Shown piece by piece: positions 17,271 through 25,410 of a stretch of 64,000 bases of DNA. A program made the position numbers and the translations under genes. The notes under the pieces are model-generated. The model was given only the letters and a program-made list of their open reading frames with translations. It was not told the DNA's origin and did no database searches. Within the stretch, counting starts at the first letter, position 1, and every line of letters begins with the position of its first letter. Source of the stretch: DLAJ01 sp964655525 (lineage in GTDB: Bacteria > Bacillota > Clostridia > Lachnospirales > Lachnospiraceae); assembly GCA_964655525.1 (NCBI GenBank), contig CAZZNE010000001.1, positions 62,001 through 126,000 on the forward strand. The letters run 5' to 3'.

Positions 17271-18728
17271 ATGAAATCTTATAAGAAATTACTTGCGCTC
17301 GGTCTCAGCGTGGTTATGCTTGCAGGCATGACGGCGTGCGGCGGCGGTGATGATAAGCCGGCGGCAAACGATAACAATAATACACCTGCAGCAAGCGATA
17401 ACAATAATACACCCAGCAATGATGACACGAATACGTCTGCGGACAACACAAACGACACGCCGAGTACGAGCGGTGGAACGAGAACCATCAGGATCGGTAC
17501 ATGGTACGATCATTTCTATGACAGTACGCATGAGAGCATTTGGGATGATACAAGCGTATCCGATGAGGAGTTTGCGCAGGCTCATTTTGATATTGTCAAA
17601 GAGGTTGAGGAGAAGTACAATGTAAGGATCGAGTTTGTCAACCTGACCTATAACGGTGTGAATGAGTCCATCAACACCTCTATCTTAGCAGGACATCCGG
17701 ATTGTGATATTTATGAGGTGGACTTAAGCTTCGGTATCGCAGCGGCATTGAACGGGTATGCATTGAATCTGCGGGATGTTGTTCCCGATGCGGATGTCTG
17801 CAACGACCGGATGATCTTTACGCCGACCAATATCGGTCTGAAGGATGACAGTGTATATCTGTTTACGCAGGTTTCTGCAGAGGCAGGGCTCTACAACACC
17901 TATATGCTCGCTTACAATAAGCAGATCCTGGATGATGCGGGTCTTGAGTATCCGGAAGATCTCTATGCAAGAGGCGAGTGGACATGGGATAAGTGGCGTG
18001 AGTACATGGTTGCGCTGACACAGGATACAAACGGTGACGGCGTGATCGATCAGTACGGCTACTGCTCCCGTTGGGATTTCACCGTGTATAATCTCTTAAT
18101 GTCAAACGGCGCGACGATCGCATCCACTGAGAACGAGACGCTTTCCAGTCCTGAGGTTGGTGAAGTGCTCGATTTCATTTACAATATGTGGGCTGTGGAC
18201 AGAGTAGCAAAGCCTTGGAATGCTGATGATTTTGATTCTAACCAGAACTCTTATCTTGACGGCAATATTGCATTCTGGGCGACAGCTGCATGGATTTCCA
18301 GCGCAAATGTGGATATTGATTGTGACTTCGATATCGTATGGTGCTCTTGGCCGATCGGACCGCACGGAAATCAGGATACCAATAATCTTCGTAACCTGTC
18401 CTCCGGTAATGCGTGGATGATCCCGACCGGTGTGGAAGATCCTGAGCTTGTATATCACGTATTTGAGGATTGGGCAAACTGGTATCACGGCGATACTGCT
18501 TACCGTGATTCGAACCTGACATGGTGGGAAGACTGCGCGATGACCGAAGAGAACTACGCAGTTATGGAATATACCGGTTCCAGAGATCAGTTTGACCTTT
18601 GGAATAACTTCAATCTTGAGTGGGGCAATGACTGGGTAAATCTCATGAACGGCGATATGACCCCGGCGCAGTTCCAGGAGACATGGAAGCAGCCGGTGCA
18701 GGATGCATTGGATAACTTCTTTAAGTAA
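17271..18728 (+). CDS. Sugar ABC transporter solute-binding lipoprotein (family 1)
   Basis: 485 residues behind AAAGGAGG. The lipoprotein signal ends at MTACGGG (Cys23). A long Asn/Asp/Thr/Pro linker to about residue 75 has tandem NNNTPAASD-type repeats. The mature fold begins TRTIRIGTWYDHF and is rich in tryptophan near the ligand cleft (WTWDKWREY, NLTWWEDC, WNNFNLEWGNDW), as expected for oligosaccharide binding. It most likely serves the permease pair at 13249 and 14184. A stable 13-bp hairpin after the stop would favour strong expression relative to the downstream gene. The ligand is presumed to be a mannan oligosaccharide. Confidence 0.9.
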   Translation: MKSYKKLLALGLSVVMLAGMTACGGGDDKPAANDNNNTPAASDNNNTPSNDDTNTSADNTNDTPSTSGGTRTIRIGTWYDHFYDSTHESIWDDTSVSDEEFAQAHFDIVKEVEEKYNVRIEFVNLTYNGVNESINTSILAGHPDCDIYEVDLSFGIAAALNGYALNLRDVVPDADVCNDRMIFTPTNIGLKDDSVYLFTQVSAEAGLYNTYMLAYNKQILDDAGLEYPEDLYARGEWTWDKWREYMVALTQDTNGDGVIDQYGYCSRWDFTVYNLLMSNGATIASTENETLSSPEVGEVLDFIYNMWAVDRVAKPWNADDFDSNQNSYLDGNIAFWATAAWISSANVDIDCDFDIVWCSWPIGPHGNQDTNNLRNLSSGNAWMIPTGVEDPELVYHVFEDWANWYHGDTAYRDSNLTWWEDCAMTEENYAVMEYTGSRDQFDLWNNFNLEWGNDWVNLMNGDMTPAQFQETWKQPVQDALDNFFK

Positions 18729-18770
18729 TCAGGAATTGATGGTTATGATGTAGTATTGAAAAGCAGGGAT

Positions 18771-18801
18771 GCCGCCGCATACCCGGGTGGTGTGCGGCGG
18801 C
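18771..18801 (+). other. Stable GC hairpin after the binding-protein gene
   Basis: GCCGCCGCATACC pairs with GGTGTGCGGCGGC (13 bp, one G-U) around loop CGGGT, 42 bases after the stop codon. There is no T-run. Hairpins of this kind behind binding-protein genes often stabilise the upstream mRNA and lower expression of the distal gene (known for malE-type operons). Confidence 0.6.
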
Positions 18802-18886
18802 GGCCATGCTGATCTGCATGAAGCGCCATGCACTTGGACATAAACGGCGCAACAGACTATATAGAAAAGGAACAGGGAGGGAAAAC

Positions 18887-19522
18887 TTGTTTCGCAGCGA
18901 TAGTCTTTTTTCAAGATTTATGGGAATGCTCTGTGATATTTTGTGGGTAGGGATTTTGTGGATACTCGGATGCATTCCGATCATTACGGCGGGCGCGTCA
19001 ACGACGGCGGCATATTATGCGATGGCAAAGTCGGTGCGTCATAAGACCGGTTATATCCATAAGGAATTTTTGCATTCATGGAGAGCAAATTGGAAGCAGG
19101 CGACGGTTATGACGCTGGTGTTTGTGGTCGTTGCTTTGGTCATTGTGTTTGACATCCGTTATGTATGGGTGAATGACAATAAGTTAAACAGCGCGCTGTT
19201 CATGGTGCTGCTGCTGGTTTCGTTTTTGATTGCTTCCGTTACGGTTTATTTTTGTCCGTTTTTATCAAGATTTGAAAAGAAAAACATAGAAATGTTAAAA
19301 TTTACGGCATTTGCGGCATTTAAGTACCTGCCGCTCACATTTGGGATGATTGTGCTTTTTGTATTTGCCGCGATCGGTGTGTATCTGATGCCGTGGTCGG
19401 TATTTGTAATTCCTGGCGTTTATTTGTTCCTGCTGACTTATCCGATGGAGTATGTGATGTTGAAATTCATGCCTGTTCCGGAGGAAGGAAGCGAGGAAGC
19501 GGAAAAGTGGTACTATCAATAA
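18887..19522 (+). CDS. DUF624 (YesL-like) membrane protein
   Basis: 211 residues if started at TTG 18887, which has GGGAGGG 5-6 bases upstream. That start puts the protein in register with the DUF624 gene at 2744: SDSLFSRFMGMLCDILWVGI then CIPIITAGASTTAAYYAMAK. An in-frame ATG at 18806 would add 27 residues that resemble nothing and run through the preceding hairpin. Four to five membrane helices follow. It sits between the binding protein and the LacI-family regulator. Family function is unknown. Confidence 0.82.
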   Translation: MFRSDSLFSRFMGMLCDILWVGILWILGCIPIITAGASTTAAYYAMAKSVRHKTGYIHKEFLHSWRANWKQATVMTLVFVVVALVIVFDIRYVWVNDNKLNSALFMVLLLVSFLIASVTVYFCPFLSRFEKKNIEMLKFTAFAAFKYLPLTFGMIVLFVFAAIGVYLMPWSVFVIPGVYLFLLTYPMEYVMLKFMPVPEEGSEEAEKWYYQ

Positions 19523-19646
19523 AACAGAAAGCTGCGGCCGGTTTTTGACGGCTGTTTTAGTATAGAAGTATTTATTTGTATAACAGACATGTTGCGATAG
19601 ATGAGGTATGTTCCATGAGGGACACAGAGGGAAGCATAGGTGGGGC

Positions 19647-20669
19647 ATGAACAAAAATGTGACGATGAAGAACATAGCCGATGCTTTGGGTGTCAGCACC
19701 GTTACTGTTTCAAAGGCGCTGTCGGATAAGGACGGTGTCGGTGAACAGCTCCGCCGGAGCATTAAGCAGAAGGCCGATGAGATGGGCTATTGCCACAGCG
19801 TGTCAAGGGCGAAAAGTGTTACGGACAGTTCCAAATTTAATATCGGAGTGATCGTTGCGAGCAATTATGTGGATCCGGATTCGTACGCGTTCTATTTGAA
19901 GGTTTATCATTATATAATCCTCGCTTTAAAAAAGTGCAATTATTCGGGTATTATGGAAATCGTTTCGGATGACATGCGTGAAAAGATGACGATGCCCGTT
20001 GTTGCGGCGGAACGTAAGGTGGACGGCATCATCATTTTAGGACAGCTCTCGACCGCTTATGTGCAGAAAGTGAAAGATACGGGAATCCCGCTTGTCCTTT
20101 TGGATTTTTACGATGGGGAAGTAGAAGCCGACAGCGTGGTTACGGATAATGTATACGGCGCGTACAGGCTGACGGAATATTGTATTGATAAGGGACATAA
20201 AAAGATCGCGTTTGTCGGAAGCATTCATGCGACGGCTTCCATACTGGATCGTTATCTCGGCTATTATCGGGCGCTGCTCGTACACGGGATTGAACCGAGA
20301 GCAGATTATGTGCTGGAGGACAGGGATGAGAATTGCCTGTTCAAAAGTGTGATCGCTCTGCCGGGGGACATGCCGACCGCTTTTGTATGTAATTGCGATG
20401 AGCTTGCCTACCTGTTGATAGAGCAGCTTCGGAACAAAGGGCTGCGTGTGCCGGAGGATGTGTCCGTCGTCGGCTTCGATAACTATACGTTTATCGGTCA
20501 TCTTACCTATCAAAAGCTGACAACGGTTGCAGTCAATGTGGAGGTGATGGCGGGCGAAGCGGTTTCCCTGCTGATCCGCCAGATCGAGGGCGGCGCGCCG
20601 TCCAATGTCAGAAAGGTCATCGACGGAACGCTCTTAATCAGAGATTCCGTGAAGGATATGAGAAAATGA
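19647..20669 (+). CDS. LacI/GalR-family transcriptional regulator
   Basis: 340 residues from ATG 19647, preceded by AGGTGGGG. The helix-turn-helix VTMKNIADALGVSTVTVSKALSDKDGVGEQLRRSI occupies residues 5-39, followed by a periplasmic-binding-type sensor domain (FNIGVIVASNYVDP, VDGIIILGQLS, KKIAFVGSIHATAS, PEDVSVVGFDNYTF). The in-frame ATG at 19608 would place an unusual tail before the helix-turn-helix and is rejected. It is the only sugar-type regulator in the locus, so control of the mannan genes is likely. No matching palindromic operator was found by eye. TTGACG at 19545-19550 with TATTTA at 19569 is a possible promoter. Confidence 0.9.
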   Translation: MNKNVTMKNIADALGVSTVTVSKALSDKDGVGEQLRRSIKQKADEMGYCHSVSRAKSVTDSSKFNIGVIVASNYVDPDSYAFYLKVYHYIILALKKCNYSGIMEIVSDDMREKMTMPVVAAERKVDGIIILGQLSTAYVQKVKDTGIPLVLLDFYDGEVEADSVVTDNVYGAYRLTEYCIDKGHKKIAFVGSIHATASILDRYLGYYRALLVHGIEPRADYVLEDRDENCLFKSVIALPGDMPTAFVCNCDELAYLLIEQLRNKGLRVPEDVSVVGFDNYTFIGHLTYQKLTTVAVNVEVMAGEAVSLLIRQIEGGAPSNVRKVIDGTLLIRDSVKDMRK

Positions 20670-20708
20670 GCGCAAAGGCGCATCAAAAAAAGGAAAAGGA
20701 GAACTAGT

Positions 20709-21734
20709 ATGAGCGAAGTAAAAATGTTGAATTGCCCGGAGGTTCAAAATGTGCCTTGGCAGGAGAAACCGGAAGGGATCATTGGGGCGCCGATCTGGAG
20801 ATACACGGAGAATCCGATCATCGGCAGAAATCCGGTGGAGAATGTAGCGCGGATTTTTAATAGTGCGGTTATGCCCTATGGAGATGAATTTATCGGTGTG
20901 TTCCGCGGCGAGCAGACAAACGGCATTCCTTATATTTATCTCGGACACAGCAAGGATGCGATCCATTGGGAGTTTGATAAGGAGAAAATCCCGTTCAAGG
21001 ATGAAAACGGCAATGATTTCATGCCGATCTATGCATACGATCCGCGTCTGGTGAAAGTGGAGGATACCTATTACATCATTTGGTGTCAGGATTTCTACGG
21101 GGCTTCCATCGGTATGGCAAAGACAACCGATTTTAAGACCTTTACAAGACTGGAAAATCCGTTCATTCCGTTTAACAGAAACGCAGTACTGTTTCCGAGA
21201 AAGATAAACGGAAAGTATATGCTGTTAAGCCGGCCTTCCGACAGCGGGCATACGCCGTTCGGCGACATTTTCTTAAGCGAGAGCCCGGATATGGTATACT
21301 GGGGAAGACATCGCCATGTAATGGGACGCAGCAGCGAGTGGTGGGAGTCCGTGAAGATCGGCGGCGGTGCGGCTCCGATCGAGACGACCGAGGGATGGCT
21401 GTTATTCTATCACGGCGTATCCGGAACCTGCAACGGTTTTGTATATTCCATCGGCGGCGCGATCCTTGATATTGATAATCCGTCCAAAGTGCTTTACAGA
21501 TGCGAGAATTTCCTGCTGACGCCGGAGGAGTGGTATGAGGAGAGAGGCTTTGTTCCGAACGTCTGCTTCCCTTGTGCGACGATCCATGATCCGGTATCCG
21601 GTAAGATCGCGCTGTATTACGGATGCGCGGACAGCTATGTCGGACTGGCATTTACAAAACTGGATGAGATTGTAGATTACATTAAGACACACAGCCATGT
21701 AACGGACAACGATACCGAGATTGGTATCCGCTAA
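20709..21734 (+). CDS. GH130 beta-1,4-mannooligosaccharide phosphorylase (GH130_2-like)
   Basis: 341 residues, a normal length for the family, behind AAAGGAAAAGGAG. Motifs include NPVENVARIFNSAVMPY, GVFRGEQ, YAYDPRLVKVEDTYYIIW, KYMLLSRPSDSGHTPFGDIF and KIGGGAAPIETTEGWLLFYHGV. The Asp in DPRL is the likely proton donor position in the five-bladed propeller (family knowledge). No signal peptide, so cytoplasmic. It should release mannose-1-phosphate from mannan oligosaccharides. It follows the LacI gene by 39 bases and ends in a strong terminator. A GH130 of another subfamily lies at the left edge of the window. Confidence 0.9.
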   Translation: MSEVKMLNCPEVQNVPWQEKPEGIIGAPIWRYTENPIIGRNPVENVARIFNSAVMPYGDEFIGVFRGEQTNGIPYIYLGHSKDAIHWEFDKEKIPFKDENGNDFMPIYAYDPRLVKVEDTYYIIWCQDFYGASIGMAKTTDFKTFTRLENPFIPFNRNAVLFPRKINGKYMLLSRPSDSGHTPFGDIFLSESPDMVYWGRHRHVMGRSSEWWESVKIGGGAAPIETTEGWLLFYHGVSGTCNGFVYSIGGAILDIDNPSKVLYRCENFLLTPEEWYEERGFVPNVCFPCATIHDPVSGKIALYYGCADSYVGLAFTKLDEIVDYIKTHSHVTDNDTEIGIR

Positions 21735-21756
21735 GATGTGTGACATCGTGAGATAC

Positions 21757-21791
21757 AAAAGAACAGGAGAGTCAGCTTCTCCTGTTCTTTT
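21757..21791 (+). terminator. Intrinsic terminator after the GH130_2 gene
   Basis: AAAAGAACAGGAGA pairs with TCTCCTGTTCTTTT around loop GTCAGCT, 14 bp ending in TTTT. The mirrored A-run lets it act on both strands. Confidence 0.88.
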
Positions 21792-21811
21792 GTGGTATTA
21801 TATGGTATAAT
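21783..21811 (+). promoter_or_regulatory. Probable promoter of the esterase gene
   Basis: A perfect TATAAT lies at 21806-21811. The best -35 at 17-base spacing is TGTTCT (21783-21788), which is weak and lies inside the terminator arm. It is 65 bases before the esterase start. Confidence 0.45.
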
Positions 21812-21875
21812 CAGACAAAGAAATATGTGCGAGTTTACTATTTTCAAAATGAGCAAATAAATAAGGAGATACAAT

Positions 21876-22991
21876 ATGGCTTATCAGATTCAGACCGAAA
21901 AAGGTTTGGTAAACAGAGGAAACTGGTACCGGCTTAAGGAGTGCATGCGGCGAGCCGAGGGCGGTGACCGCATCACGATCGGTTTTCTGGGCGGTTCCAT
22001 CACACAGGGAGCTGTCGCTGAAACGCACACGACCTGCTACGCGTATCTGGTATTTGACTGGTGGGTAAAAAAATTCCCGAAAACCGCTTTTACCTATGTC
22101 AATGCCGGAATCGGAGGAACCACCTCCCAATTTGGCGTGGCAAGGGTGCAGAGCGACCTTCTTTCCAGCCGACCGGATATCGTGTTTGTGGAATTTTCGG
22201 TCAATGATGAAAATAATGACTTTTTCAAAGAGACCTATGAGGGACTTGTCAGAAAGATTTATGATGCGCCGTTAAAGCCGGCAGTCACACTCATCCATAA
22301 TGTCATGTATGATCATGGAAAGACGGCACAGGAAATCCATCAGGCGGTCGGAACGTATTATGATCTCCCCTGCGTGGCAATGAAGCCGACCATTTATGCG
22401 GAGGTCGAGGCGGGCAGAATTCCGAACCGTGATATTACGCCTGATGACTTGCATCCGAATACGGTGGGACATGAGCTGGTCGCGTCGGTGATCATTGCAT
22501 ATTTGGAGAAAGTCTATGCGGAGCTGTCCAAAGAGGAAGCGCCGCCGAAAGCAATGCCCGCGCCGCTGACGGACAATCATTATCAGAACAGCGTGCGTCT
22601 GCAGAATAATAACGCGTCGACCGTCTTAGATGGCTGGACGGCGGATCTGACGCCGCAGCGTCTGGTTCTGGAAGGGTTTCGTAACGGCTGGACGGCGGGA
22701 AAACGGGGAGCAAAGATCACGTTTGAGACAGAGGGAAGCGAGATCGCGGTGCAATACCGAAAGACGATCACGCAGCCGGCTCCGATCGCAAAGGCGGTCG
22801 TGGACGGAGATGAGGAAAATGCGGTGATTCTGGATGCCAATTTTGAAGAGACATGGGGAGACTGCCTTTTTATGCAGAATCTTCTCGTGCATGGGGAGAA
22901 CCGGAAGCATACCGTGGAGATCACGCTGACGCAAACGCATGAGGATGACGCGTCCTTGTTTTACTTAATATCGTTGATCGTATCACACTAA
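21876..22991 (+). CDS. SGNH-hydrolase acetyl-mannan esterase, CE17-like with C-terminal CBM35-like domain
   Basis: 371 residues behind AAGGAGAT. The SGNH blocks are visible: GGSITQG (nucleophile Ser41), Gly79, SVND (Asn110) and DDLHPN (Asp190/191, His193). Residues about 235-371 form a separate beta-rich domain. No signal peptide is present, so it should act on imported oligosaccharides. The two-domain layout matches the CE17 family founded on the Roseburia intestinalis mannan esterase that removes 2-O-acetyl groups (from memory). Deacetylation would be needed before the GH130 phosphorylases can attack. The layout and locus support CE17; another SGNH acetyl-esterase family such as CE2 is possible. 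Confidence 0.8.
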   Translation: MAYQIQTEKGLVNRGNWYRLKECMRRAEGGDRITIGFLGGSITQGAVAETHTTCYAYLVFDWWVKKFPKTAFTYVNAGIGGTTSQFGVARVQSDLLSSRPDIVFVEFSVNDENNDFFKETYEGLVRKIYDAPLKPAVTLIHNVMYDHGKTAQEIHQAVGTYYDLPCVAMKPTIYAEVEAGRIPNRDITPDDLHPNTVGHELVASVIIAYLEKVYAELSKEEAPPKAMPAPLTDNHYQNSVRLQNNNASTVLDGWTADLTPQRLVLEGFRNGWTAGKRGAKITFETEGSEIAVQYRKTITQPAPIAKAVVDGDEENAVILDANFEETWGDCLFMQNLLVHGENRKHTVEITLTQTHEDDASLFYLISLIVSH

Positions 22992-22992
22992 A

Positions 22993-23045
22993 AAAGATTG
23001 GCGCTTTGCGCCAATCTTTCAAAGAAATGCCGAAGGCATTTCTTT
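22993..23045. repeat. Paired intergenic hairpins (palindrome family A, copy 2)
   Basis: Hairpin 1 is 22993-23019 (AAAGATTGGCGC, loop TTT); hairpin 2 is 23021-23045 (AAAGAAATGCC, loop GAA). Layout, 3-base loops and adjacency match copies at 3459 and 56608 while the arm sequences differ. The trailing TTGAGAAAATT is also shared. It lies directly after the esterase stop. Confidence 0.75.
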
Positions 23046-23089
23046 CGGGGTTGAGAAAATTGAAATGCTGATAAGAGAAAGAGGTTACC

Positions 23090-25399
23090 ATGTTTCGTGA
23101 AGATTTTGTCTGGGGCGTAGCGGCAAGCGCGTACCAGATCGAGGGAAAAGAGCCGGGGGACGGTATCGGAAAGGGCATATGGGATATCTATGCCGATGAG
23201 GGAAAAATTTACGGCGGACACCGCGCGGAGATTGCGTGCGATCATATGCACCGATATGAAGATGATTTTGCGATCATGGGTGCGCTCGGTATCAAGGCGT
23301 ATCGATTTTCGGTCAATTGGTGCCGGATTCTGCCGGAGGGAACAGGAAAAGTCAATGAAAAGGGCGTTCTTTTTTATCGTAATCTGATCAAGAGCATGCT
23401 GAAAAATGGCGTGACACCGTATCTGACGCTGTATCACTGGGAGCTGCCGCAGGCGCTCCAGAATCAGGGCGGCTGGCTGAATGAGAAGTCGATCGAATGG
23501 TTCGGCGAGTATGCGCGGGTCATAGCGGAGCGCTTTTCCGATCTGGTCGAGCATTTCATTACGCTCAACGAACCGCAGTGTTTTGTCGGACTTGCCCATC
23601 TGCGGGGCGTGCAGGCACCCGGATTAAAGATGTCTTACACAGAGACGTTTCAGATTGCGCACAACGCGCTGCGCGCGCACGGGCAGGCGGTCATCAATCT
23701 GCGAAAATATGCATGCCGTCCGGTCAAGGTGAGCATTTCGCTGACATGCGGCGTGGCGATCCCGAAGACGGATGCGCCTGCGGACATCGAGGCGGCGCGG
23801 AAGGTCTATTTCGGTTTCTATAATGATATGGACAATTGGGCATGGAATATGGGGTGGTTTTCGGATGCGGTCTTTCTTGGGAAATACCCGGAGGAGGGCG
23901 TCCGGAAATTTGAAAAATGGCTGCCGGAGATCACGAAAGAGGATATGGAGCTGATCTCGCAGCCGCTCGATTTCATGGGAACAAATATTTATAACGGATA
24001 TTATATCAAAGCGGGAGAGAACGGTGAGCCGCAGTTTCTCGACTATGAATACGGCGCGCCGCAGACGGGAACGGGCTGGCCGATGACACCGGAGTGTATT
24101 TACTGGGGGCTGCGTTTTGCCTATGAGCGTTATCATCTGCCGATCCATGTGACGGAGAACGGCGTCTGCTATCGGGACATTGTATCCCCGGACGGGCGCG
24201 TGCATGATACGAACCGCAGTACGTTTTTGGATGCGTATTTGTCTGAGGTGCAAAGAGCGGCGGACGAGGGCGTGGACGTCAGAGGTTATTTTTTATGGAC
24301 GTTTTTGGATAACTTTGAGTGGTCGGAAGGCTACAAAGACCGGTTCGGCATCATTTATGTGGATTATGCGACGCAGAAGCGGACGGCAAAGGATTCCGCA
24401 TACTGGTATGCCGAGACGATCAGAACAAACGGAGGGAATTTGAGTATGAATCAGGAAGGAAAACCGATCTTATTTTTGAATCCGGTATTCAAGCAGATGA
24501 TCTGGGGAGGAAACCGCCTTGGGACGGACTGGGGGTATCCGATTCCCGGCGACGATACGGGCGAGTGCTGGGCTGTCAGCGCGCATCCGAACGGGGACTG
24601 CGTCGTGCGCGAGGGCGTGTATGCGGGCAGGACGCTGTCCGAGCTTTGGGAGAAAGAGCCTTCGCTGTTTGGAAACACCGGGCTGGATCGTTTTCCGCTT
24701 CTCATCAAGATCATTGACGCGAAATCGGACTTAAGCATTCAGGTGCATCCCGATGACACCTATGCAAAAAAGAATGAGAACGGCTCTCTCGGCAAGACGG
24801 AATGCTGGTACATCTTGGACTGCCCTGAGGACGCGGCGCTCGTGATCGGACACAATGCGTCCTCCAAAGAAGAGCTTCGTGACATGATCGAGGAAAAGCG
24901 CTGGGGAGAGCTGATCCGCGAGATCCCTGTGAAAAAAGGAGATTTCATTCAGATCGATCCCGGAACGGTGCATGCGATCAAGGGCGGGCTGATGATTTTA
25001 GAAACGCAGCAGAACAGTGATATTACTTATCGTGTCTACGATTATGACCGCTTGAGTAACGGGAAGCCGCGCGAGCTTCATATTGAAAAAAGCATTGACG
25101 TCATCACCGTACCTGCAAAACCGGTGGAGGAGAGTGTCATGACGCCCGCGGGACTTCCGGAAAATCAGATGAACCCGCTGATCGTATGTGATTATTATAA
25201 GGTATGGAAGCTGGATGTGACTGCGCCCGTGACCTTTTCGCAGGACGAGCCGTTTCTGATCATGAGCGTGATCGAGGGCAGCGGTCTTTTAGACGGACAG
25301 CTTATCAAAAAGGGAGATCATTTCATTCTGCCGTCGGGGTACGGAACGTACAGCATACAGGGAAACCTGGAGATCATTGCGTCAACAATAAAAAATTGA
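23090..25399 (+). CDS. GH1 beta-glycosidase fused in frame to type I mannose-6-phosphate isomerase
   Basis: 769 residues. Residues 1-446 are a complete GH1 enzyme with acid/base Glu161 in TLNEP and nucleophile Glu356 in VTENG; it should remove non-reducing glucose or mannose from imported oligosaccharides. Residues 453-769 are a full-length ManA (PVFKQMIWGGNRL, SIQVHPDD, ETQQNSDITYRVYDY), converting mannose-6-phosphate to fructose-6-phosphate. The seam has GGAGGG at 24431 and an in-frame ATG at 24446 with 9-base spacing, a complete internal start signal. Codon TTG at 24440 is one base from TAG. It may be a true fusion, two translation products, or a sequencing error in an old stop codon. Confidence 0.88.
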   Translation: MFREDFVWGVAASAYQIEGKEPGDGIGKGIWDIYADEGKIYGGHRAEIACDHMHRYEDDFAIMGALGIKAYRFSVNWCRILPEGTGKVNEKGVLFYRNLIKSMLKNGVTPYLTLYHWELPQALQNQGGWLNEKSIEWFGEYARVIAERFSDLVEHFITLNEPQCFVGLAHLRGVQAPGLKMSYTETFQIAHNALRAHGQAVINLRKYACRPVKVSISLTCGVAIPKTDAPADIEAARKVYFGFYNDMDNWAWNMGWFSDAVFLGKYPEEGVRKFEKWLPEITKEDMELISQPLDFMGTNIYNGYYIKAGENGEPQFLDYEYGAPQTGTGWPMTPECIYWGLRFAYERYHLPIHVTENGVCYRDIVSPDGRVHDTNRSTFLDAYLSEVQRAADEGVDVRGYFLWTFLDNFEWSEGYKDRFGIIYVDYATQKRTAKDSAYWYAETIRTNGGNLSMNQEGKPILFLNPVFKQMIWGGNRLGTDWGYPIPGDDTGECWAVSAHPNGDCVVREGVYAGRTLSELWEKEPSLFGNTGLDRFPLLIKIIDAKSDLSIQVHPDDTYAKKNENGSLGKTECWYILDCPEDAALVIGHNASSKEELRDMIEEKRWGELIREIPVKKGDFIQIDPGTVHAIKGGLMILETQQNSDITYRVYDYDRLSNGKPRELHIEKSIDVITVPAKPVEESVMTPAGLPENQMNPLIVCDYYKVWKLDVTAPVTFSQDEPFLIMSVIEGSGLLDGQLIKKGDHFILPSGYGTYSIQGNLEIIASTIKN
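24431..24448 (+). promoter_or_regulatory. manA: Internal ribosome binding site and start codon for the ManA half
   Basis: GGAGGG (24431-24436), 9 bases, then ATG (24446-24448) in frame with the GH1 part. This is as good as any start signal in the locus, so a separate ManA protein of 317 residues is probably made whether or not the fusion is also produced. Confidence 0.6.
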
Positions 25400-25410
25400 G
25401 AGGAATAAAA

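Noticed and set aside
18806..18886. ATG start for the second DUF624 protein at 18806
   Set aside because: The added residues are encoded within and after the GC hairpin and lack similarity to the first DUF624 protein; TTG 18887 has a good ribosome binding site.
19523..19646. Palindromic operator for the LacI-family regulator near its own promoter
   Set aside because: The best candidate AACA-GACA-TGTT is too short and imperfect to claim, and no second copy was found upstream of other mannan genes.
25204..25410. Upstream start for the aminotransferase that would overlap ManA by about 200 bases
   Set aside because: No family similarity in the added residues; ATG 25411 has a ribosome binding site and gives a normal length.
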